64,000 bases of DNA from Aquimarina sp042434915 (GTDB lineage Bacteria; Bacteroidota; Bacteroidia; Flavobacteriales; Flavobacteriaceae): the NCBI RefSeq assembly GCF_042434915.1, contig NZ_CP170198.1, positions 2,728,001 through 2,792,000 on the forward strand. Reading direction: 5' to 3'. The position numbers and the translations under genes are program-made. Positions 37,087 to 43,857 of the stretch are shown here, in pieces. Position 1 is the stretch's first letter. Each line of letters begins with the position of its first letter. The notes under the pieces are model-generated. The model had not been told where the DNA came from. It ran no database searches and was given only the letters and a program-made list of their open reading frames with translations.

Positions 37087-38049
37087 TTATCTAAACATAT
37101 TAAAGCCGCTGCTAATATTGGGAGTTGTAAAATTAAAATTAAGATTCTTAAATGCAATTTCCATTGCATTTTTAAATTCGTTAGCTGCCGCAAAGATAGA
37201 ACCTACAACTATTCCTGGGCCAGTTCCAAGAAAGTAACCAGTAGCCCACGGAGTAACGGTACTAGTACTTTCCCAAGCAAATTGCCCAGTAGATATCTGA
37301 TTTTTTAAATAAGAACGTCCGCTTAGAAATAAGGAAAGACCACTACCATAATTACCTAGCCTACCTCCCCATTTTCCTATTGCACCAGAATATCGTATAA
37401 AACTTAAATTCCCGTTTCGTCCCACTTTATCCATAATCGACAATGAATTTCTATAATCAGTAGCTGTTAATGATATTACTGCAGCCATATCCCCTAATGT
37501 GCCACCCCCAGAAAGAAAAGATTCTGCCTCTTCCAACACTTCTACACCATCAGTTCCCATAACAAAAGAAACTCCTGATCCATTTCCTCCACAACAGCTA
37601 TCATTACCATTACCAGATTTATTAGTACTTTTACCTGCTTCTCCAGATGCATGAACAGTTGGCATATCAGAGTAAAAATGATCAGCTATTGAAGTATTAA
37701 AATCTTTTCCACTACCTCTATCCTGGTCTATAGGAGCAACCCCTGAAGTATTTATATCAAAATTATCAGTCTCATCCATTCCTCCAAAACTAATAGGCAT
37801 CATCCCATCAGGATCTATATAATAGATAGGATTATCAAACGCATAATTATACGGAGAGTGCCTACGCATTTGTTCGGCAAGTGGATCAAGATTCATCCAT
37901 CGTCCTATGGCAGGATCATAGTTTCTGGCAGTAACATCTATCCACTCTAAACCAAGTTCGTCTTGTTCTTCCATTCCATTAAACCCATACCTATGCTTTC
38001 TCCCGCTAATGGCAGAACTAGGGTGATTTATTCCTAGTTGTTGTTGCAT
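37087..38049 (-). CDS. RHS C-terminal tip B (displaced, silent 3' gene fragment)
   Basis: This is the 3' end of an RHS gene, not a whole gene. The frame is open upstream to an in-frame TGA at 38080-38082 and reads KKRVNYYPFG, then MQQQLG, with the conserved end of the RHS core (GFNGMEEQDELGLEWIDVTARNYDP, then GRWMNLDPLAEQMRRHSPYNYAFDNP). The variable tip (about residue 85 to the end) has a Gly-rich hydrophobic stretch near the C terminus (TGYFLGTGPGIVVGSIFAAAN). It has no signal peptide or N-terminal core. Joined to the intact core at the shared TCCAAA hexamer it would be in frame. Toxic activity is inferred from family; no known nuclease or other motif seen. Confidence 0.8.
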   Translation of the reverse strand: MQQQLGINHPSSAISGRKHRYGFNGMEEQDELGLEWIDVTARNYDPAIGRWMNLDPLAEQMRRHSPYNYAFDNPIYYIDPDGMMPISFGGMDETDNFDINTSGVAPIDQDRGSGKDFNTSIADHFYSDMPTVHASGEAGKSTNKSGNGNDSCCGGNGSGVSFVMGTDGVEVLEEAESFLSGGGTLGDMAAVISLTATDYRNSLSIMDKVGRNGNLSFIRYSGAIGKWGGRLGNYGSGLSLFLSGRSYLKNQISTGQFAWESTSTVTPWATGYFLGTGPGIVVGSIFAAANEFKNAMEIAFKNLNFNFTTPNISSGFNMFR

Positions 38050-38055
38050 TCCAAA
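38050..38055. other. Junction hexamer 1 (proposed att core), element/tip B
   Basis: TCCAAA between the element end (AGGATAGTAGTTTACGCG to the right) and tip B (TTGTTGCAT to the left). On the minus strand it is TTTGGA, the Phe-Gly of YYPFG. The exact repeat identity stops at this point. Confidence 0.7.
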
Positions 38056-38767
38056 AGGATAGTAGTTTACGCGTTTTTTTCAACTACGGGTCAGTTTTCA
38101 GCGGTTTACCTCCAAAAATTTTTCATAAGAACGATCCACCTTCATATATCCTTGCACTAGCTAAAATAGTAATTTCCCATTAAAGCCAGCCGCATGATCA
38201 AAGCTATCTTTACATAATTGGTAGTTATAGTCGCTCTTCCCTGTAGTCAGGGTCTATAACGCAACTATGTAAAATAGCCGCACACAGACTCCTATAACTG
38301 AAGATTCTGACTTCTAACAAACTATTTTTACGGAAGATACTATAATATTATACCCTCATAATCGTGTCGTAGACGTGATTTAGATGGCTCTAGTGGCATT
38401 TTGAGCAATTTTATGGATAGCTAACGCCCTTTGGTTGTTTCATTTTAAAAAGCATCGGAAGTCAGCTACTACAGCCACCAGCGCACTTCCGATACTTTTC
38501 AAAACGTTATTCTTTTTTCCGTAAGAGAGGAAAAACGTTTTTTAAAGCTGAAGATTTAGGCGGTGGATTTGTGCGACCAGTAATCTTCAGCTTTAAAAAA
38601 TGATAGCCATCTGGCGATTGAAGATGCCTGCGTGGCGAACGCAGAACAAGGCGAGAGCCTAGCGGAGAGGAGCAGCCGACACACAAAAAAGAGTGTAACG
38701 GTTTTGTGTGCCAGACGATTTTTATGTTTTCTTATTTATCAGATATTAACTTCAACATAAATAATCG

Positions 38768-38901
38768 ACTAGGCTGTGACCAAGCGGCGTAGCCCATGAA
38801 GTGGCGGTGGATTGCTTGAAGCAAGACAGAGTAGCCACGGGTGAACATAGCAGAAGCCTTGGAAGTGTAGCATCCCGGTGACGCCCGGGAGCAAGCCTAG
38901 T
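38768..38901. other. GC-rich multi-stem structure within the element, copy 1
   Basis: ACTAGGCT (38768-38775) pairs with AGCCTAGT (38894-38901), enclosing GTGGC/GCCAC (38801-38805, 38834-38838) around TTGCTT/AAGCAA, and CCCGG/CCGGG (38874-38878, 38884-38888). Much richer in GC than its surroundings. Suggests a folded RNA or single-stranded DNA; identity unknown. Confidence 0.5.
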
Positions 38902-38930
38902 GTAGAGCGAAGTGAACACCTTATAACAGC

Positions 38931-38966
38931 TTATTACAAAAGCCCTTTTCCGGGCTGATGTAATAA
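38931..38966. terminator. Hairpin after YoeB gene, copy 1
   Basis: TTATTACA/TGTAATAA (38931-38938, 38959-38966) around AGCCC/GGGCT (38941-38945, 38952-38956). About 35 bp past the YoeB stop on the minus strand; possible terminator of the recombinase/toxin-antitoxin transcript. Confidence 0.5.
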
Positions 38967-39000
38967 TAACTAATTGGAGGCGGTAGCCGACTCACTTGGC

Positions 39001-39261
39001 TTATTTACCATAATGATAACGACAAGCTGCTATCAATAATTGATCTTTTTCGTATTTGTAAACCAACCGATGTTCTGATGTAATACGCCTTGACCAATAT
39101 CCTTGTAAATCTCCTTTTAAAGCTTCGGGTTTTCCTATGCCTTCAAAAGGAGTACGCATACAACTTTTAATGAGTTCGTTTATTCGTTTTACTATTTTCT
39201 TATCGACTTTTTGCCAATACAAATAATCTTCCCAAGAAGAAGTAGACCAAGTTAATTTCAT
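39001..39261 (-). CDS. yoeB: YoeB/Txe family mRNA interferase toxin, element copy 1
   Basis: An 86-aa toxin of the RelE superfamily that cuts mRNA on the ribosome. The whole fold signature is present: WSTSSWEDYLYWQ (N-terminal), KPEALKGDLQGYWSRRITSEHRLVYKY, and the catalytic C terminus CRYHYGK. Its ATG follows directly after the antitoxin stop, the usual antitoxin-first order. Carried inside the mobile element, it probably kills or slows cells that lose it. Identical copy at 45715. Confidence 0.95.
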   Translation of the reverse strand: MKLTWSTSSWEDYLYWQKVDKKIVKRINELIKSCMRTPFEGIGKPEALKGDLQGYWSRRITSEHRLVYKYEKDQLLIAACRYHYGK

Positions 39262-39510
39262 CTATTCGATTAAATCTTTTTCTATACCGTTACCTGCTTC
39301 TAATTCTTTGATAGAGTTTAATAAAATATCTCTATTTTTTCCTGTTAGCAGATAGGTAGTTTCTTTTAATGAGTTGTATTCATCCAATGATATTAATACG
39401 AGGTCTTTACCATTTTTACGCTTGATAATGATATCGCTTACATCATTGACAACTTTATCGAACCAATGTTTTAGATTTGAACGAAAATCTGTATAATTTA
39501 CTGTTTCCAT
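39262..39510 (-). CDS. yefM: YefM/Phd family antitoxin, element copy 1
   Basis: An 82-aa antitoxin starting METVNYTDFRSNLKHWFDKV, with the YefM DNA-binding N-terminal domain (KRKNGKDLVLISLDEYNSLKET) and a flexible C terminus that wraps the toxin. I place the start at 39510; the frame is open upstream to 39594 but that extension covers the operator and is not conserved-looking. Directly precedes yoeB. The palindrome at 39525-39550 is the likely operator. Confidence 0.92.
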   Translation of the reverse strand: METVNYTDFRSNLKHWFDKVVNDVSDIIIKRKNGKDLVLISLDEYNSLKETTYLLTGKNRDILLNSIKELEAGNGIEKDLIE

Positions 39511-39524
39511 AAAGCAAAGATAAT

Positions 39525-39550
39525 AAAAAGTACTTAAAAAAGTACTTTTT
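39525..39550. promoter_or_regulatory. Palindromic operator of yefM-yoeB, copy 1
   Basis: AAAAAGTACTT / AAGTACTTTTT (39525-39535, 39540-39550), an inverted pair of AAGTACTT sites 15 bp upstream of the antitoxin start. Typical place for YefM-YoeB autorepression. Confidence 0.7.
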
Positions 39551-39559
39551 ATGTTGTTT

Positions 39560-40441
39560 TTAGTGTATTGGATGGAAGTTATTGATAATTTCATGTAGAT
39601 TTTCTAGATCATCTTGCAAGTATCGTTCTGTAGAACTGATGTATTTATGTCCTGCCATTACCTGTGTTTTTCTAAGATTATATTGACCTAACCAGTTTGT
39701 AATTACTGATGCTCTGATCTGTTTAGCACTTTCTACTTTTTGATTTACTTTCTTTAGTTTTTTAATAATCGTATGGGTCATTGTAAATCGTTCTCCAGAT
39801 GGGAAGAGCCTGTTACTGTCACTATTTAATCGTGTTAATAAGTGAGGTCTGATGTCATTTAGATACATCATAAAATCCATCATTTGCCAAGGCTTTAACT
39901 CTAATTCCCTGGCATTACTTCGTTTTCTACTAGGAACATAGATTTTACCTTTATTAAGCTGTACATCTTCTACTTTTAATTTGCTTAAGTCTGCGGTATC
40001 TAATCCTTGGTACACAAGTAAACCAACAATGATTTTATTACGTTTTGCTGTGTAGCTGTGATATATTTCTTGATAGTTGTCTGTAGCATAACTGTAATAC
40101 AAGTATTCAAGTTCTTCGGATTCTAATAAGTTGTAATGTATCGTTCGTTGTGTTCCTCGTACATTCGTGTTTTCGATTGGATTATCTATTCGATAGGATT
40201 CACTAATCAGATAGGTAAAGTAAGTTTTTAGGCTCGATAATCTGTGATTAATAGTTCGCTTGCTATTACCTTTTCTAGTTAGATGTTTGATGTACTTTAA
40301 ACAAGTTTTATAATCGATTTCTATAGGGGTTGTAGATTGTCGTTTGCACCATTTGGTAAAATAAAGTTGCTCTCTCTTTTTTGATGTAATAGTCTTTTGA
40401 GTATAACCTTCTTCTTCTAGATAAATGTTATATGTTTTCAT
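39560..40441 (-). CDS. Tyrosine recombinase 2 with divergent active site, element copy 1
   Basis: A 293-aa phage-integrase-family protein. N-terminal core-binding domain (about 1-100, SKRTINHRLSSLKTYFTYLIS) and catalytic domain (about 110-290). The usual GLRxxEL of box I reads GLDTADL, so the catalytic Arg I is Asp. Box II reads QIRASVITNWL: Arg II kept, His changed to Gln. The third His (MAGHKYIS) and the Tyr nucleophile (STERYL) are kept. Lack of Arg I is known for the Bacteroides integrase IntDOT, so it may still work, or it may assist recombinase 1. 55 bp downstream of recombinase 1. Confidence 0.88.
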   Translation of the reverse strand: MKTYNIYLEEEGYTQKTITSKKREQLYFTKWCKRQSTTPIEIDYKTCLKYIKHLTRKGNSKRTINHRLSSLKTYFTYLISESYRIDNPIENTNVRGTQRTIHYNLLESEELEYLYYSYATDNYQEIYHSYTAKRNKIIVGLLVYQGLDTADLSKLKVEDVQLNKGKIYVPSRKRSNARELELKPWQMMDFMMYLNDIRPHLLTRLNSDSNRLFPSGERFTMTHTIIKKLKKVNQKVESAKQIRASVITNWLGQYNLRKTQVMAGHKYISSTERYLQDDLENLHEIINNFHPIH

Positions 40442-40468
40442 GTTTTATGCTTTTTAAAAGATGTGTAT

Positions 40469-40488
40469 ATTCCTGCCTTCGCAGGAAT
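40469..40488. repeat. Palindromic repeat between recombinase genes, copy 1
   Basis: ATTCCTGC CTTC GCAGGAAT, a perfect 8-bp stem with four-base loop. It resembles a palindromic repeat found across many bacteria (TCATTCCTGCGAAGGCAGGAA form). May influence translation or mRNA stability between the two recombinases. Confidence 0.65.
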
Positions 40489-40495
40489 GACAATT

Positions 40496-41419
40496 TTATC
40501 GATCTTGCTTTGCAAGGTGTACATATATCTGTGTACTCTCTAAGCTGCTATGCCCTAAAAAATGTTTGATACTTTCTAGTGGTACTTCTTTTTGCAATAA
40601 ATGGGTAGCAATAGAATGTCGTAGTGTATGTGGTGTGATGTGCTTTTCTATAATGATTTTGTTTTCTGTGGCTGCTACAATAGCTTGTAATCGATTGGCA
40701 AAGCTCATTCCTTGTAATCGTGTACCGTGTTGATTGAGTAATAAAGCTTCTGTATTATCCTTGATATTAAAATCTGGTCTGCCATCGTAGATATACTCTT
40801 CTAAGATTCCTAGATTGTATTTGTTGATCGGTACAAAACGTTCTTTGTAATTCTTCCCTTTACGAACATAGATACGCTGCTTATCAAACAGCACATCTTT
40901 GATGTCTAAGTGTACCGCTTCATTTCTACGAAGTCCACAACTGTAGAAGATCGTTAAGAGTGCCTTATCTCGTATTCTAATACATTGTCGTTTATGACTA
41001 TAATTACAAGCTGCAAACAACTCTTTGATTTCTGATTGTGATAAAATATTGATTCGCTCTTCTGTGGGTTGACTCTCTGATTTTAAATGTATGTTGATCC
41101 CTTTATGATTGTGATTTTTTAGGTATTCTCTAAACTTCTTTAGTGCTTGTTGGTGTTTATTAAGATAGGATTTACTAAGTGCGCCATCGATACGTTGGTT
41201 ACTTCTTTCTTTTAAGACTTTATAATAATTAGTGACATCTTGTGTGGTAATAGTATTAATATCGCTGTGCCCGCGGCACTCTAACCAATAAAAGAACTCT
41301 CTAAGATGGTTTGGTAAGTTATAAACTGTAGTTTCTGCATACCCTAAGATATCTAACCACTCCTTAAAGGAGATTAATAATGCATTGTAATTGGTACTAT
41401 TTAATTTTAGTTTTTTCAT
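40496..41419 (-). CDS. Tyrosine recombinase 1 (XerC/D-like), element copy 1
   Basis: A 307-aa tyrosine recombinase with complete active site: Arg I in CGLRRNEAVHL, Lys in YVRKGKNYKERFVPI, His-x-x-Arg in HTLRHSIATHLL, third His in LGHSSLESTQ, and nucleophilic Tyr in QIYVHL. N-terminal SAM-like core-binding domain (about 10-95). Probably the main enzyme for recombination at the RHS junctions. Located between the AAA+ gene and recombinase 2, all on one strand. Identical copy at 47210. Confidence 0.94.
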   Translation of the reverse strand: MKKLKLNSTNYNALLISFKEWLDILGYAETTVYNLPNHLREFFYWLECRGHSDINTITTQDVTNYYKVLKERSNQRIDGALSKSYLNKHQQALKKFREYLKNHNHKGINIHLKSESQPTEERINILSQSEIKELFAACNYSHKRQCIRIRDKALLTIFYSCGLRRNEAVHLDIKDVLFDKQRIYVRKGKNYKERFVPINKYNLGILEEYIYDGRPDFNIKDNTEALLLNQHGTRLQGMSFANRLQAIVAATENKIIIEKHITPHTLRHSIATHLLQKEVPLESIKHFLGHSSLESTQIYVHLAKQDR

Positions 41420-41423
41420 TTTA

Positions 41424-41445
41424 TTGCCTGCGGTGGCTCACCGCT
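41424..41445. repeat. Short palindromic repeat (TTGCCTGCGG family), copy 1
   Basis: TTGCCT GCGGTG GCT CACCGC T between the ATPase and recombinase 1 genes. A close relative with matched stem change lies inside the ATPase coding sequence at 42145-42166. Confidence 0.65.
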
Positions 41446-41489
41446 TTTTTCATACGGTATGTGTTTTTTGGGAAGTAGTAGCGAGTTGA

Positions 41490-43073
41490 TTATAACTCAC
41501 TAATTATCTTATTATTAACCTCGCCATTTGAGGTGTGGCGACTTGGTGGCGAACTGGCGAGATTGAGACGATCCAAACAAGTATTTAATGCTGTATCTAT
41601 TTGAGATTTGAGTGTGTCATATTCTAGGATATCGATGACCTCGAAGCAATAACTTTTGGTTTTGGCATTCTTCTTTCTTCGTATATAACCTTCTTCTTGT
41701 AATTGCTTATTATATCTACGCAAAGTCGTTTCTTTTACTCGTAAATTTCTTCTGATTTCTGTATTTGTAAATGTGGTTTGATTATTCTTTTTTAGATAAG
41801 ATTTAAGTCTTTCTAGATGATTACGTAATGCTCCTGTAATGGTATCACTTTTTCTAAGCAATACTTCTTTAATGATTTCATTAGCTTGTTGTATATCCTC
41901 GATCGTAGTTTCTATATATTCTTCGCCTGTTTGCTCATCATATTTTTTCTCTCGTTGATGTTGGCAGTAAAAGGTAACAGCTTCTATAAATTGTAGATAA
42001 TGACTGTTAGTTCTTCGTGGTTTAAATACGGATTGTGGGAGGTCTAGATATTCTGCATAGGGATTGATTACTTTGATAGGTTTTAAGGTTCTTTGTACAT
42101 CTCGTAAAAATCTAGCTGCAATAAATTCATCATCCTTATTTATTTTGCCTGCGGAGGCTCTCCGCTGGTATTGCATGATCTTTTGATCTTGGTTACTGGA
42201 TTCATCGATATATAATAAAAAGTTACGGTTACTATTATCTTCGTAAATACTTTCTTGCGTGGTACAACCTGCTACAGACACAGGGCCTTCTACCGTTAAG
42301 TGGATTGTTTTGGTATTTCCCTTTCGGTCTTTATGCACTACCGTTTTAGTAATTCGCTTTTTAGATTGTAATTCTCGTAATGGATAGAGTACAGATTCTG
42401 CTCCGTCTAAATCTTCGATTAAGATTAATTTGTTTTTAAGTTCTGTACGATTGAAGTAATAAAAGGCATTTGCCGATAATACTGTAATTTCTATTTTATC
42501 TTCATCGGGGATTAACTCAGCAACTTTACTTTGTAAATGCGTTTTACCAACTCCCGAGCTACCAAGACTAATACAATGCAATGGATTTGATATTTTACGG
42601 CTTGTAAAGATTAAGTACATTAATAATCTGTTGGTTTCTTCTCCGATTACTCCGGATTGTCCTATTAATTCATTTGTCTTTTGTAGTAAGTTTTTAGATT
42701 TTAAAAACCGTATTACTGCTTGTCTTTCTTTGCCTGATAATTCGGGTATAGGTTCTTCTTGCTGATTCTCTTTATTGATCTCATCAATACGATATTGTTC
42801 TAACTCACTAGTGAGATCTTGTAATGTTTTTCTGGTAATGCTTGTGCCTATTTCTATACGCTCGGCAATAGTTCTAACAAACTTCTCGATCATCGTATCA
42901 TTATACAAGTCGATACTATGGCGCATTACATTATGACTTTGAGGCTTTTTGATACTTAATGTGACACGCATACGCTCTAGATTATTGAACTTAATACCAC
43001 CCAAAACATGGATTTCTAGGTCTTTTGTTTGATAGCTATAATTGTTGGGATTGGTGGTATTTAAAGCACTCAT
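41490..43073 (-). CDS. AAA+-type P-loop ATPase with winged-helix C terminus, element copy 1
   Basis: A 527-aa protein. Walker A is GSSGVGKTH (about residue 165), Walker B is LILIEDLDG (about 210), a sensor-like segment VSVAGCTTQES (about 263) and possible Arg finger SNRNFLLYIDES follow. Around 430-480 TNTEIRRNLRVKETTLRRYN and LQEEGYIRRKK form a winged helix. The arrangement resembles MCM-like or phage replication AAA+ proteins, but I cannot assign it. It may act as initiator/helicase for a circular form or as a recombination accessory factor. A palindromic repeat is embedded in frame at about residue 305 (RRASAGK). Confidence 0.85.
   Translation of the reverse strand: MSALNTTNPNNYSYQTKDLEIHVLGGIKFNNLERMRVTLSIKKPQSHNVMRHSIDLYNDTMIEKFVRTIAERIEIGTSITRKTLQDLTSELEQYRIDEINKENQQEEPIPELSGKERQAVIRFLKSKNLLQKTNELIGQSGVIGEETNRLLMYLIFTSRKISNPLHCISLGSSGVGKTHLQSKVAELIPDEDKIEITVLSANAFYYFNRTELKNKLILIEDLDGAESVLYPLRELQSKKRITKTVVHKDRKGNTKTIHLTVEGPVSVAGCTTQESIYEDNSNRNFLLYIDESSNQDQKIMQYQRRASAGKINKDDEFIAARFLRDVQRTLKPIKVINPYAEYLDLPQSVFKPRRTNSHYLQFIEAVTFYCQHQREKKYDEQTGEEYIETTIEDIQQANEIIKEVLLRKSDTITGALRNHLERLKSYLKKNNQTTFTNTEIRRNLRVKETTLRRYNKQLQEEGYIRRKKNAKTKSYCFEVIDILEYDTLKSQIDTALNTCLDRLNLASSPPSRHTSNGEVNNKIISEL
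42145..42166. repeat. Palindromic repeat inside the ATPase gene, copy 1
   Basis: TTGCCT GCGGAG GCT CTCCGC T, same length and loop as the repeat at 41424-41445 with complementary changes in the stem. In the ATPase frame it encodes part of QRRASAGK. Second copy at 48859-48880. Confidence 0.65.
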
Positions 43074-43078
43074 AATTA

Positions 43079-43108
43079 TTTGTAGATATATTTTCTACTA
43101 CAAATATA
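43079..43108 (-). promoter_or_regulatory. Promoter/operator of the ATPase-recombinase genes, copy 1
   Basis: Plus-strand CAAATATA (43101-43108) reads TATATTTG on the minus strand, a match to TAnnTTTG. It is overlapped by the inverted repeat TTTGTAG/CTACAAA (43079-43085, 43098-43104), the expected layout for repression by the divergent XRE regulator. Confidence 0.6.
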
Positions 43109-43138
43109 ATTTTAAATAGATAATAATTCTACTAAATA

Positions 43139-43189
43139 ATCAATATATTTTCTATTTATTGATATTTATAGAGTTTATCTCTACTTTTG
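43139..43189 (+). promoter_or_regulatory. Promoter and inverted repeat of the XRE regulator, copy 1
   Basis: TACTTTTG (43182-43189) matches the -7 consensus and ends four bases before the ATG, so the mRNA may be leaderless. Upstream, ATCAATA/TATTGAT (43139-43145, 43157-43163) is a second possible operator. Confidence 0.55.
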
Positions 43190-43193
43190 TACC

Positions 43194-43562
43194 ATGAGTA
43201 TTGGTAAAAACATACAAACTATTCGTACAAAGCTTGGTTTACTTCAAAAAGAAGTTGCCTTAGAACTTGACCTTGATAAATCGTCCTATTCTAAGGTTGA
43301 AAAAGATATGAGAGAGGTTAAAGTGTCTGAACTTAAGATATTATCTAACCTGTTTAATATGTCTATTGATGACATTATTAATCACGATGAAAATACCACG
43401 CCCAAAGAAGTAATTTTAGAAGATAAAAGCGAGAACGAACAGTTTAAACTTATCAATCAACTTGACGAAGAAGATAAATCTACCATTCTTAAAATCATTG
43501 ATACGATGCTTACCAAAAAGAAGTTTAAAGATTTCTTTAATAAAAATGTGTCCTCTCTATAG
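43194..43562 (+). CDS. XRE-family transcriptional regulator, element copy 1
   Basis: A 122-aa protein with an N-terminal helix-turn-helix (IGKNIQTIRTKLGLLQKEVA then LDKSSYSKVEKDMREVKVS) and an acidic helical tail (QFKLINQLDEEDKSTILKII). Divergent from the ATPase-recombinase operon with operator-like repeats between them, so it probably represses excision/integration functions and itself. Its 3' end converges on the 82-aa gene. Three decayed relatives lie at 35565-36374. Confidence 0.92.
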   Translation: MSIGKNIQTIRTKLGLLQKEVALELDLDKSSYSKVEKDMREVKVSELKILSNLFNMSIDDIINHDENTTPKEVILEDKSENEQFKLINQLDEEDKSTILKIIDTMLTKKKFKDFFNKNVSSL

Positions 43563-43572
43563 GGTATAAAAA

Positions 43573-43600
43573 AACCAGCTACATTTCTATAACTGGTTCT
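43573..43600. terminator. Terminator between XRE and 82-aa genes, copy 1
   Basis: AACCAGCTA / TAACTGGTT (43573-43581, 43590-43598) with one mismatch and A and T flanks; same family as hairpins behind the XRE fragments near 35785, 36045 and 36380. Confidence 0.75.
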
Positions 43601-43605
43601 TATTT

Positions 43606-43854
43606 TTATCTTGATTTTATCCTTTTGAATATGAAGGTGCTTATCGTTGCTAAAATTAATGATAAGATAATAAAATAAAACCACCAAACATACCACAAAA
43701 CACCTAAGAAAAAATATTCAAGTGTTCTTCCAATATTCTCAAAATAACTCCCTTCTAATTTAAGTGCTTCAAAGCTTTCTTTTATTGAAAGGAAATATCC
43801 AATTAGACAAGTAAAAAAGAGAATTACTAAAAAGTGTTTTAAATATGTTTTCAT
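43606..43854 (-). CDS. 82-aa membrane protein, candidate immunity protein for tip A, element copy 1
   Basis: Two or three hydrophobic helices (residues about 6-24 and 46-73, with WYVWWFYFIILSLIL) and a basic C terminus FKRIKSR. Its ATG lies 4 bp after the RHS tip-A stop codon, the position of immunity genes in RHS/polymorphic toxin loci. No family recognised. The identical gene at 50320 follows the expressed RHS gene. Confidence 0.7.
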   Translation of the reverse strand: MKTYLKHFLVILFFTCLIGYFLSIKESFEALKLEGSYFENIGRTLEYFFLGVLWYVWWFYFIILSLILATISTFIFKRIKSR

Positions 43855-43857
43855 CTT

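Larger units (their letters stand above)
38056..39000. other. Structured non-coding region of the element, copy 1
   Basis: About 945 bp without a credible ORF but with many perfect inverted repeats: 38209-38273 (three nested stems TTTACATA/TATGTAAA, GTTATAG/CTATAAC, CCCTG/CAGGG); 38454-38493 (ATCGGAAGT/ACTTCCGAT); 38501-38541 (AAAACGTT/AACGTTTT); 38542-38596 (15-bp TTAAAGCTGAAGATT and its complement); 38680-38710 (CACACAAAA/TTTTGTGTG); 38768-38901; 38931-38966. It lies between the recombination junction and the toxin-antitoxin genes. It may hold recombinase accessory sites, a structured RNA or an origin. Confidence 0.7.

Noticed and set aside
38768..38901. Group II intron or other self-splicing ribozyme
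   Set aside because: The GTGTGACC-like start and compact stems recalled an intron 5' end, but no reverse transcriptase, no domain V-like hairpin and no exon context were found.
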